Assembly: GCF_001039355.2 (NCBI RefSeq) | Contig: NW_019776013.1 | Coordinates: 639,232 to 703,231 of the forward strand | Source: Lingula anatina | Taxonomy: Eukaryota > Brachiopoda > Lingulata > Lingulida > Lingulidae | Length of the DNA: 64,000 nt | Reading direction: 5' to 3' | Shown: positions 1-30,102 of the stretch, piece after piece | Layout of the letters: each line of letters opens with the position of its first letter | Position numbering within the stretch: the first letter of the stretch is position 1 | Program-made: the position numbers and the translations under genes | Notes under the pieces: model-generated | Told to the model about the DNA's origin: nothing | Database searches by the model: none | The model's input: only the letters and a program-made list of their open reading frames with translations

Positions 1-614
1 GGTTGTTATTGGGAGTTATGGTGATAATTGATCAATTTAGCACAAAAATGATTGAAAGAAAATCGACTTTTAAATTTATGAGATATTTTCCCATGGCCGT
101 TTTTGCACAGCTGTGCTTCTAAATTTCTTCACCCGTGCTCCATCTGTGCTTAAATTATTGAACCCTGCTGAGCAAAGCAAAGTTAACATCCTGAAGTTTA
201 CTTTTCTTCCCTCAAAGCAGTTTCTATCTTAAAGTAAAACGGTCTGGTCATAGTACAATCGAGTCGCCCTACACCAGGAAACACTGCAATTTACTCTTTA
301 TGCAGAAGTATTAGCTCATAGCTGACAATTTAGATCTTGCTTATATATCCATTAATGATAATTAAATGCATAAGGTAAGTGGTTCCAATCTCTTCTTATT
401 ACATCTGAATAAGACGTCATGCAGATCGTCTTTGGTGCAATGTTGTCAAACCGTCTGCAGTCACAGTCATTGCGTTAGATGTGCCTGGCATTTCTCTCAG
501 CACAATCGCAACTTCTGCAATGGTAAGTTGTGCCTGTGCTCTGGCTCAGCAGCAAAATGTGTAAGTTGTGTCAAATAATATAGAATGTGAAATGCGCTCA
601 GAGAACAGGCACCG
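1..614 (-). other. ALAD 3' UTR and downstream sequence
   Basis: Sequence after the ALAD stop codon. I found no AATAAA on the minus strand here, so the end of the transcript is not located. Short ORFs in it have no protein-like features. Confidence 0.4.
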
Positions 615-19718
<19,104 letters not shown>

Positions 19719-20781
19719 GCTGGCTGTCTATGTGTGCGTGTGCGGTTTGTGTACGTTTCACACCTTGTTCACTAGAGGGCTACGCGCGCAAGACAGGACT
19801 TATTTCAGTTAAAGATCGTACGTGGCGCTGGTCACCTACATATGTACATAGCACACATATGTACAATCTTTCTTGCATTTTGATATGTGTTTCCGTGACT
19901 CAGAATGCCATGTGGTTTTATAAAATAGATATTGTTTTGGGCAAATAAAAGTTATGGAAAAATGAAATTCCGTAAATCTTTTTTGTTGTCAGGAACATAT
20001 GGACACAAGCATGGGTATCGCGATTTTATTGCAGAAACATTTCTTCTTATCAAGCCGCAAACAAGAATAAAGCGGCAAGACTGTGCCATTTAGAGTTTCA
20101 GAGGAACGTGTTGAAACTCGCCTCTCTGTTCTCCTCAACCAACGTTACCATTATAAAGCAAATTATTTGGAAACGGATGCAGCAACGAGCTTTGGGGAAG
20201 AATTTTGCGAATGACAATTAACAACCTTATTTTATTTTCTTAATGTTTTTAAAACATTTATTTGCACTTAAATTTTTGTATAATTTAATCATTTGGTTTC
20301 TGTGATTTGAAATAAACCTGTTATATTGTATGTACCTCCCGCTCGACACTTCGTTATTGTAGACTTAACGCCTTCCGTAGTTTGTACCTATCCAACAATT
20401 TTACCCCATATATCTCACTTTTTTGTTGCTGTGTGCACCTTCCTTTATTTTTTTAAACGCTGGAAAATTTGTCAAGTATTGATTAAAGAGACCGAGAACA
20501 GAGGACAGTGTGACGAAATACTAAAGTAGAAGAAAAAAACACTATTAAACGAGCAGGTTCATTTCAGAAACTCGAGTTTAGCTTAGACCAACAAGCCGCA
20601 ACCCCAGCCCCCCCCCCCCACCCACACACACACACACACACATTTATACCCATGGTGTTTTAACATTGTAAAAATGTCATACTGTGACTTTGAATGTCAA
20701 GATATTATTTGAGGACAGCTAGTTTAGGGACAGTGGAACTTATTCCACAGATGCCATATGTTACTTTCGTTTTTATCAGCG
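19719..20781. promoter_or_regulatory. Intergenic zone between divergent genes, includes the ALAD promoter region
   Basis: Sequence upstream of the ALAD start codon. CpG is visibly denser than in the introns (for example CTACGCGCGCAAG near 19783). No TATA box was placed for ALAD. A C-run and (CA)n lie at 20608-20641. Confidence 0.5.
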
Positions 20782-20789
20782 TGACGTCA
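20782..20789. promoter_or_regulatory. Perfect CRE (TGACGTCA)
   Basis: The palindromic CREB/ATF site TGACGTCA sits within GTGACGTCAC and is followed at once by AGTGACGGCAGAGGGCGG, a GC-rich patch in otherwise AT-rich DNA. This is typical of a promoter. It lies about 1.06 kb from the ALAD start and about 90 bp from a good splice donor on the plus strand. Confidence 0.5.
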
Positions 20790-20799
20790 CAGTGACGGC

Positions 20800-20880
20800 A
20801 GAGGGCGGAAGCATCAAACGAGATGAAAGAGTCTCGGGGAGCAAGTTGCATGACAGCCGGCTTGAGACTACCTTGCATTG
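20800..20880 (+). other. Candidate non-coding first exon with donor at 20880/20881
   Basis: The GC-rich stretch after the CRE ends CTTGCATTG followed by GTAAGATG, a strong donor. No long reading frame runs through it. It may be the untranslated first exon of the collagen gene, whose likely acceptor is at 29507/29508, or of an unknown transcript. The left boundary is a guess. Confidence 0.3.
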
Positions 20881-23856
20881 GTAAGATGCCAGTGGATTCT
20901 ATTTCAAGAATTATGTGAAATATTGTTTATGTACTGTGCTTACATGAAGTCTTTAAATTGATATATCCGAACTTACAATTTAACAGTGAAATATGTAACG
21001 TGCATCATTGTTGTCATGTACATGTAGGCCCTAATGTTTATTACACGCACACGCGATTTAGTAGTTCATCGATGCCCTTTCAGTTCCATGATTTATTACT
21101 TAAAACTGGTTCACAGAGTGCAATATTTTTGTCACTGTTTACTTATTGTTTGTGGGAGACACCTTTTTTTTTTTAAGAATTGCCTTTCCCTGGTTTTATG
21201 TATAATTATATTTTAATAAGTATAATTACTAGCATTTTTTCATTATCATGATTGTATTTTCTTTTGGAGTTCATGTGGTTGCTTGGTGTTCTGATCTTAT
21301 TTGTTAAAAAAGATATGAATGCCCCCATAATAGATCTAGGGTATCTTGAGTCCAATGCCTCACTTCCTTTAAAACAGAATCACTTCCACAGTAATTTGCA
21401 CCAGAATTTTCATAAGTGAACTTCAAGTATTAATACAATAAGATATATATAAAATAGATAGAAAATTTATTTTTGATTACGTCCATGCACTGGTACCCAA
21501 TGCTACAAATCTCTTACAAGAATTATATTCATGAAAAAAGGGACATTTACTTGTAAAGGATGTGTTATATTACAGCCCCCTAGCTGTTACTACCTGTATT
21601 TATATCTACCTGTAGCAATTAAGTTAACTGCCATTGTCATTGCCTTGACACCTATCTCCTTTGTCAAATGAAGCAGTTCCAGATGACTGTGATTGCTGTC
21701 TAACATCCTTTTGTCAGTTCACTACTGTTTAATATTATCAGTATATCGTAGGAGAGGTACAGTACCAGGTTCACAAAATGTTTACAGTTCTTGCATGGAT
21801 AAATTAAGCTAAGGGGGAATTCTTAGTGAGTATGATTGCAAGGTCTTTCAACTTAAAAAAATGGTAAGTGACATACAACACATATTTTAAGCTTTGGTTT
21901 TTGGTGAAACTTTTGATTTTGGTGTCTTAAATGATGAAGGTATAAGTTGCAGAAAAATACTCCTTGAAAATGTTTCCAAATTATTTCATTGTGTTTTAAA
22001 AGGTGTTAAAGAAAGGTATATTTTTCTCAAAGAGATTACTTAGACACTTTCTGCTGTACTAATTTAAGTTTTATGACCTTGTGTTGGGAAGCAGTAAATT
22101 TGTTGCTAATGAAATCCAGCCTTACAAATACCCTCTTTTAAATGTCAAGATGATTCTTTACTATTCAAGCTGGAAAACATCAGGGACTGCTATCAGCTGT
22201 AAAAGGAAGCTCTAGGCAAAGTGAATGTGGTCATTTTTTTTACTGAAGTTGAATAAAATTTATTCACAAACAGCATTTTGTTCATGCATCATATTGTAAA
22301 AAATAGATTTGGAGACTCAGATTGAGATTGGTTCACATCAGATTTTTTCTCTTTTTTTATTGTGAGTAGCTTAATATCATGCACCTGTAGAAATTATAAA
22401 ATGTTTTATTTTCAGTGCGTCGTTTGAAATGTCTGAACAAGTACCATATTGATGGATGGAAGCTAGGAATACATGTAGGTATATAATCTTAAAGGAAAAT
22501 CCTGATAAAGTCAGGCATTGAAGGTATTTGTAAAGACAAGTAATTGATAGCTTACACCTGGTTTTCTAATTGTTGTTAATTAAATTAATTGGAAACGAGT
22601 CATTTCAATTATTTTAACCATATGTATCTCCAGAATTGCATTCTACTAGTATAAGAAGAAGCTTTAGGATGCTGCGCTTTATTTAGACACAGTAAAGTCA
22701 CGGAGTATACATACTTGTGCAGCTTATGGTTGCCCCCTTAATGTGTCTTGATGTATGATACTTGAAAGAACAGTTTGTTACTGATTAAGCTCAAGTACAC
22801 AACAGTGTGTTGCAAGGGTTTGAAGAAATCAACTATGTAAGATGTGCTCCTGCAGGTGTATTTGCCAACGCTACTGTGCATGGGTAAGATACTAACACCT
22901 GAAATATTCATCATCATCATCATCATGGTGGAATCGATTTGAGAAACTTGACCTGCTTGATGTAAGAGTATGGCAGTTTAAGCCCTACTTAGTTGGAATC
23001 TCTTTAGTTCTAAAGATAAACAGATGAATCAAAAAGCCATTATCAAAAGAAAAAATACCAAAGTGATATTGCAAAATGTTAAATGAAATTACAGCTGTAT
23101 GTGCATTACTGTTGTATGGATGATCAAGCTTTGATATTATTAAGTCACAGTAGATACATGTAAAAATGTTTCTGAGCTGAATTACTGTAGGCATATTTGG
23201 AATGTATTTTCAAAATAATATTTTTTTATTATTATTATTAGAATCAATGGTTTTTGTGAAAACTCTAACAACCTGGTATTAAAAATGCAAATTAAATTCC
23301 AGTATCAGGACAGCTACTACTTAATATTTTAGTGGCAACCTTTCCCGACTTGTATTTCAATTTTCAGTTACACCAGAACTTCCCCTTTAAAAAGGTATGT
23401 ATGTACTTCAGTGGTAAAGTTAAAGCATGGTCTGCAGTATTTAACTAGTCCAGGCCATTCTTATCATCATCAGAGGCCAGTTTCACAAAACATATATAGA
23501 TTTAAAATAAGTTAACTTCTAGATGTAAACTTTAGTCTACCGCTGTTCAGTATGCAAGTAAATCCATAGTACCTGGCAGCCCATATAAATAAAATAAGTA
23601 TCGATCAGAAACATTAGTCGTGCCTGCCCTGTTATAAACCAGGAACAGTATTTAATTTATTTTAAATGGAGTTGTACTAATGCAGATTTTTTTTTGTGTC
23701 AAAATTGATAACAGTTTTGGTCTAAAAACTTAAACGAGTTTATGGCTACAGGCCTTTTATAAGACAGACCTTGGTTTGCTGTTTAATCCTGCCCATTGTG
23801 GTAGTTGAAATCCAAGAAAAAAACACAATCAGAGCAGCAACTTCAGAGGATGAGAC

Positions 23857-24052
23857 TAAGGTCGCATTCAGAACAGATGATTTGCGGTCTATCTGAACCA
23901 CGGACTATAAATATGGCTAACCCCACTTAACTTTTGGTGATCTCTCCGCCTCAACACGCACCATTTAGTGGATTAAATCTCAGCTCCAAGGTTTAATTGC
24001 TAGGCCCCTGCATCTGTTAACCTGCAAATCAACTTGTTCTGAATGCATTTGT
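23857..24052. mobile_element. Foldback MITE, TAAGG family
   Basis: Left end TAAGGTCGCATTCAGAACAG; right end CTTGTTCTGAATGCA in inverted order. The interior (AAATATGGCTAACCCCACTT) resembles the element at 35270-35400. It interrupts one copy of a local duplicated segment, which gives an independent view of the empty site. Confidence 0.65.
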
Positions 24053-24649
24053 ACCAAGATAAAACAAAACGCTATCACGATCACAAATGTTTTTTTTTTT
24101 TTTTTACCCTGCATCCTCTGACATTTGCTTGGTTAAAACAAACTAGAAAATTTAAGTTGAATATATTTACTTAAACGTCTTCTAATCCAGAAAGCAACTT
24201 TGTGATATATGAAATTATAGCTTGATTAACTGATGTTTTTCTCTTACAAATTACATTAAGTGAGTAATACTAAGTACAAAGCATCACTAAGTATAAAAAG
24301 CTATTTAGTTAGGTATGAATGGAACTCTGAGATTAAATCTCCAATAGGTGTCCAGTTCTTGGAAGGCTTTTTAGTCCCGAACACTGTGGTAGTTGAGACA
24401 GTTGAGCACAAAAACACAATACTGGCGCAACAACTGCAGATGAGATTCTACTTGCACCAAGAAGAAAAAAAATACTGCTGTCACAATCACAGTTGAGTTT
24501 TCCCACTGAGCAGCTTCTGGATGGTGTTTGTTAAACCAGAATCTAAGTCTATGAATTCCCTTGTCCTGAATGTGAATACTTTTACATAAAAGACGCCCTG
24601 TTCAGAAAGTTCTTTGTGAATGAATAAAAGGCAGTTTATTTGATTTCTG

Positions 24650-24866
24650 AGACCCCATTCCCACAGATTTTAGATCGATCTATCCCCATGGGGAGTCTCA
24701 CTAGATTACTGTCAGCTTTGCCGGCTTAAATGTCTGTCCCGCCTACTGAAAGCTGTAAGGGGGTAATTAACTTCTGTGCGCGCTCGGCTGACAGCAATTT
24801 AGCATGAACCCCCAAGGAGTTAGGTCGATCCAAATAGATCGATCTTAATCTGTGGGAATGCAGTCT
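24650..24866. mobile_element. Foldback MITE with GATCGATC arms (copy 1)
   Basis: Left arm ends AGACCCCATTCCCACAGATT and right arm, reversed, AGACTGCATTCCCACAGATT, each followed by AGATCGATC. The interior (TAAATGTCTGTCCCGCCTAC, AAGCTGTAAGGGGGTAAT) is nearly identical to the element at 45452-45654. Confidence 0.8.
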
Positions 24867-27221
24867 TACTCCACTTATATTTTTAGAATTGAGGAAATGA
24901 TACAAAACGCATGCATAGGTAAGTTTGAAAATAGTTGGTAAGCAATGTGTGTCTGTATTAAATTACAGTGCTGGCAGGAATCTTTTTTATTCAAACTTTA
25001 AAGACCGCATGAAACTATATTAAGAAACAATTTATAGATTAAATTTTAGTGCTACATAGAAGCTAACAAGATCATGGAAAAATACACTGACTAATGAGAA
25101 GGGAAATGAAGGCTGACAACCACTCTTTATGGTAGGAAATTGTGACACAGTTAAATTTGGGGTCTTGATCTTTCAAAATATGTCTACCCTCTTTGACGGA
25201 ATCTTGCGCTGGATTTTGCTATTAAATTTGATTAAATTAAGTGCCAAAAGTTGGTACTGTTTAGGGTAGTGATATATATATTTTTGTATATATGAGGCAC
25301 CATTACTTTTATTTATTGTAATGAAGTTTCAAAAGTGTTTACATGAATGTAACATATATTGTATGTATCATACGATGCAGTGTTTTTAGTTTACAGGGAT
25401 TTACAGTTTTATTCCACAGCATAAGAAAACTTAAGGAGAAGTTGGAGGTATTCAGTGTACATTCTTGATGTTGTGGCAAGTTGAAAAAAAAAACGAGGTT
25501 GTGACTCGTCATGGACTTGAACCTCGCTGACTTGATGTGTTCACAAACATGTTGACTTGTAGTCAAAACTTAATTGATACAATGGCCTCCTTCAGTGGCT
25601 TAGCTTACTGTTGTGTTCATGTAATTTTGTTAGAGATGTGTGTTATTCACTCTAAATTTCCTTGTGTGATTTTGCTGTTACGTGACACAAATAAGGTGTA
25701 AAAATTAAAGGAAAATATCAGGTTTCAGAAACAGCGAAATTGGTAAGAAAGAAGATATTTTAATTCTTTTATAATTGTGAATACTTTAGTTTATATACTT
25801 TATATACTTTAGTTTTATAATTTATCTGAATTGATATAGAATTATATAACTTGAGCATACATATAAACAGTAATGAAGAATAAAAAAAAAAACATTGCTT
25901 TGTTTTGGCTAGAATTCTGTCCATGCAAATGTTTTCAAACAACATGAAAGCCGCCATGGCAGACCATTTAGCAGGTTTGAAAAATTGGCCCTGACAGGGA
26001 ACTGACCAGTAAACTGCTACAGGGTTTCTAAAAACAAATGTATCCTCTCTGGTCATAGGATTCCATGAAAGAAGAGCTGATGAGGTGTTGTCACTGGCCA
26101 GTTTTTCAATGACTCCAACAACACTGACCTCTCACACTGCTTGTTTGAGTTGGAGGAGTCTTATATCTTTTGGATATTTTGTTAGCAGTAGCCGGGAAGT
26201 CAGTTTAATTCAATCAGCCAAGAGAACCAACACCCAACTATAAGAAAGTGAAGACATATGTTGAATAGTCGAAGCAGAAAGCCTGTTTGATCAGCACAGT
26301 TGATTATGCCACATCAAAAGAGGTGCTTGTAATGTATGATTACGCTTTAGAAGCTGCTCATGACAAAGAAGAAAACATATATTTGAACTGTCATAGCACC
26401 AGGTTACCATTAAAATGTGATTACGTAGAGTTCATAGCTCATGATGGCAAACCAGATTTTTATACCGATGGCAAAGAGATGAAAACAGGGACAGAAACTG
26501 CCTTGGCAATATGCAAACCACATACTGTGGGCATAAGACTATTGATCTTGAACTGATCTGTTGTTCTTTTTGTCTCTCTCTCCTGCCCCCCCCCCCCCCC
26601 CCCCCAACAAAAATACCATAATTCCACTCCTGTTTTGTATATTGAACTGGAATACGTATAGTAGCAGACTGCATCTTCAAATGAAGTACTTGACCCAGAA
26701 TGCTTAGAGATAACTGTTAGTTCACTTATGATGTAGGTGTGGAGTACTGCACTTTAGTCCTTTGAAATATGATCTGGTTTTTTTTTGTACCAAGTTAAGG
26801 GCAGGCCCCAATGACCATATGTTTTTACTGAATTGGTCATACATGTGTATAAACCCTTACTCCCCTGTACATGCACAACTTTTTGACTAATTTAAAATAA
26901 AAAAGTAAGAAAATCACAAACTTTTGCTCACATAAATTTCAAACTTGGTATTTTCAATTTTGCTTCACAATTATCAAACAAATATGTTTTTTGCTGACTC
27001 AAGTCAAATAAAAAATGGAGGTTAAATATTTTTTATTTTTGCAAGCCAGAATGAATTTTGTGAAGGCATAGAGGGCACATATTTTTTGTGTCAAATTAAA
27101 CAGGGTTTTGTGAATGATTAGCATCATATGATTTGAATACACCACGTTTCAACATTGGAATGGCATCAGTTGTAAAAAAGCACCAACTTTGAGATCATGC
27201 AATTCTAATGTCCATGATCAG

Positions 27222-27370
27222 GCCTGTAGGCGGGAGGTTGCCCTTTTTGACCAGCAAAAGATCTATTCTGAATCAAAATCAAAATTTGATCAAGTTTCTG
27301 CTCCATTATTGTAAAAACGTTCACTATTCCAGGAAAAATACCTCCTCCTGTTGAATTTGTCCCAGGAACT
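27222..27370. repeat. Possible dispersed repeat fragment, relative of 14836-15020
   Basis: Shares CCTGTAGGC, AATCAAAATTTG and CCAGGAAAA...CCTCC in the same order with the segment at 14836-15020. No terminal repeats or target duplications could be fixed. Confidence 0.35.
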
Positions 27371-29507
27371 TGGTACCTATTAAATATTCAGTGTTATTTC
27401 TTACCATTTCTCAGACTACACAAAGTATAAATTATACTGCTAATTTGAAATTTGAATATATGCCAGATATAGGCCATATACACATTGCATTCAGTTTATA
27501 ACCTGGCGAAAAATTACCCAAACGAAGGAAGTATTTTAAAACTTCAATTTTCCAGACTGATTTAGCATTTTAAAACTTCAATTTTCCAGACTGATTTTAG
27601 CAGTCAAGCAGAGTGTGAAATGTGTTGTATACATTTTTAGTTGTGTGGTGCCTTTAGTAGGCTAATGTCTCATTTTGTTTATGTTGTGGTGGAGGAACCT
27701 TCTGAACTTAACTTTCCAGGAATAAACTGTGTCACCCAGTAGAAAATGTTTTTATCATCGAGCTGCTTGTTATATTGCGTGAAATAAGACCATTTGCCCT
27801 GTGCCATACTTTTTTTTGTAATAATTGCATTCTCTTGCATTTAGGGTTAAAATTTTATGTACTTATTTTAGATTTAGCATGTTGATCTATGTTTTTTAAC
27901 AGTATATTGAACATGTTATCGATCATTTTGCATAAACATGTTAAGAGGATTTTGATTTAAAAGTTTAGATTTTTAGAACTTTTCACAAGTGTAACATTAC
28001 AGTTTTTTTTTTCCAAATCAACTAGTGTGTTCCATTAATGGACAGAAAGCAGGTTGAATTCATTATCCTATGCAGGTTTAGAGAAGTTACATTTTAGTTA
28101 TTTTAAGTGTACGAATCAAATGAATTGAAGAAGTTTTGCATTATAGGTCATTCTAAGTCAGACTTCGGCTAAAACTGGTTTGGGTTTAAAACATGTTACA
28201 AGACTCTGACCTTCTGTCTCACAAAGGTATCACGCTGCTTCTCAGACAATTAAATCACTGTTTCTTAAATTAATCTGGTTGTCTAGCAATATATTTTAGA
28301 TCTGAAATTAATATTTTAATTATTGTACATGACTGTTTCACATTGCAAAATAACCCATTGCAATTGCAATGGTTTTCAATCTAATGCAATGGACTGTTTG
28401 CCACCAACCCATCAGAATATATGTTACACAATGATGCTAATTTCTATAATGGCATAATGGTGTTAGCAAATGAAAGGTGGAATGTGATTGGCTGGTAAAC
28501 TGAAATTGTAACTGAAATAGCTGAAATAGAGGTATTGCAGTTGGAATGAGAGTGTACATATCATAAGTGTGTCTTGAGAGCTGATTTTTTAGTTTTTACT
28601 TCCTTATTATCACATATATAAAGCACTGACATGGGTCTGAAATTGAGAGAGGTTAACTTGTTCTGGCTAAAATATCATAAGCATCACTTAAAATAAAATG
28701 CAAGGGGAACAATTAAGTTAAATGTTAAAAAAGAAATAGTTAAAGATTACCTATTCTGATTAATTTTACTGTGCATTTTGAAATCGTTGCCTTTCAGTAT
28801 CATTTAACATATTCAAGAAAAATTTTGTGCCAAGTTATTGTTAGTAAAATATTTCAAGTCAGTCCAAATGATAATGGTATGGTGACCCATATTTAGATAT
28901 AATCGTTTAAACTTTATGGTTTGTTTATGTATCAAAGTGGTTTTGTCTTTAAAAGCAACTCCTTAAAGAAAACTTATGCAAATAGTAACTTTTGAAAAAA
29001 TAGACCACTGAAATCCTTATGCTATTTCTTTCACAAGACTCAAAAATGACCACTCTGTCTTAAAGTTCTTCTGTGCAGGAGGCTCTGTAGAATTACAATA
29101 CAGTGGACACCATGCACTGACCAAGGCTTGCAGTGGCAGTTATATAGAAACAGTTTAAGTTTTATTTTTGAATGCTATTTTATGTCTAGGACCCACCAAA
29201 CAGTGGCTTCTAGCCTGTTTTTAATAACGGTCCTCAAATTTCACTGCTCTCAGTGAGGTTTTGCTACTGATATGTACCATTAAATTAATTTCTTAGAGAG
29301 GGGTAGAATTAGCATAAAAGGCTCTTGGTCATTGTAATAATATAGGGATGATTACTTTGTCCAAGGTTGATGGATAAAGGCAACAGGAGACCTGGGGTTC
29401 CCATACCAGAATTTAATTTCACAGGAATGCTTCCTAGTAGTTACTTGAGCATACAAATGTATACAGCTGTTTTCAGTTTAGTCATTTGTTTTCTTTGCAA
29501 TTCCCAG

Positions 29508-30102
29508 GCTCAGAATGCAGCTCTGTGGAAGAGGCTATGTCTGGTCCCGCTGCCCAAATTCATTTAGAGGAATTGTGCATGCTGATTGGTTACATGTGTG
29601 CGGTTGCCAGCACATCAGAGGTAAGCGGTGGTGGCGGCAAGGGCTCAGACTGTGAAGCAGCAACAAGCAGGCCACTTCTCCAGTCTCACGCTGCAGAAGC
29701 TTACGCCAGCCAGCAAGACAGCAGTGAGCCAAGCGTCTGGACAAGTCTTGGTAGAGTCCTGGCACTGGAAGCAGGTCACTTCTTCACGACAGAGAACTGA
29801 CCACCATGTCAGGATACTGACCACTTGTTTTGGACACTGGGGAAGAAGAGGCATATTAAGCTGCAGTTGTTGTTGACCTGAGTGACCAGCTTGGACAGGA
29901 AACTGGACGTTGAAAAGAAATACTGAGAGAAGACAAGTTTTGTGCGCCAATATGCTGCGGTCTCGTAGAGAGAGCTTGAATTCAAGGCCGACCTCTAGCT
30001 TTATGAAGATGACGACTTTAAGCCATCAGCTATGCTTTGTGATTATATGCCTTATAGCTACTTTTTACAGCTCACAAGCAGCCAATGTTCCCTTACCTCA
30101 AG
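29508..30102 (+). other. Collagen exon with start codon: probable 5' UTR and signal-peptide coding region
   Basis: A strong acceptor (polypyrimidine tract, then TTCCCAG at 29507) precedes a more GC-rich stretch that runs to the GTAAGA donor after 30102. Several upstream ATGs lie in it. A second good donor, GAG followed by GTAAGC at about 29620, and an inverted CCAAT (GATTGG, about 29583) mean it could instead be two exons or contain the transcription start. Confidence 0.4.
30003..30102 (+). CDS. Collagen exon encoding the signal peptide
   Basis: Encodes MKMTTLSHQLCFVIICLIAT then FYSSQAANVPLPQ. The hydrophobic core LCFVIICLIATFY and the small residues before ANVP give a good signal peptide with likely cleavage after SSQA. 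In-frame ATGs upstream at 29910 and 29952 would add charged residues in front. I chose 30003 because it puts the hydrophobic core near the start, but 29952 is possible. The exon ends in phase 1 at a GTAAGA donor. Confidence 0.8.

Larger units (their letters stand above)
20881..29507. other. Region without recognised genes
   Basis: AT-rich sequence, either intergenic or a 5' UTR intron of the collagen gene. It holds two foldback elements (23857-24052, 24650-24866), a degraded local duplication (about 23785-24530), a C-run at 26585-26605 and simple A/T tracts. Reading frames here look like chance. Confidence 0.6.

Noticed and set aside
26287-26556. Plus-strand ORF of about 89 codons with fairly protein-like composition
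   Set aside because: It opens with TTG, not ATG, right after a stop. No splice-consistent neighbours and no recognisable family. It could be a decayed coding fragment, but support is too weak.
29486-29950. Overlapping ORFs of 76-104 codons on both strands before the collagen start
   Set aside because: They arise from locally higher GC in the probable 5' UTR. None resembles a known protein, and several frames are open at once.
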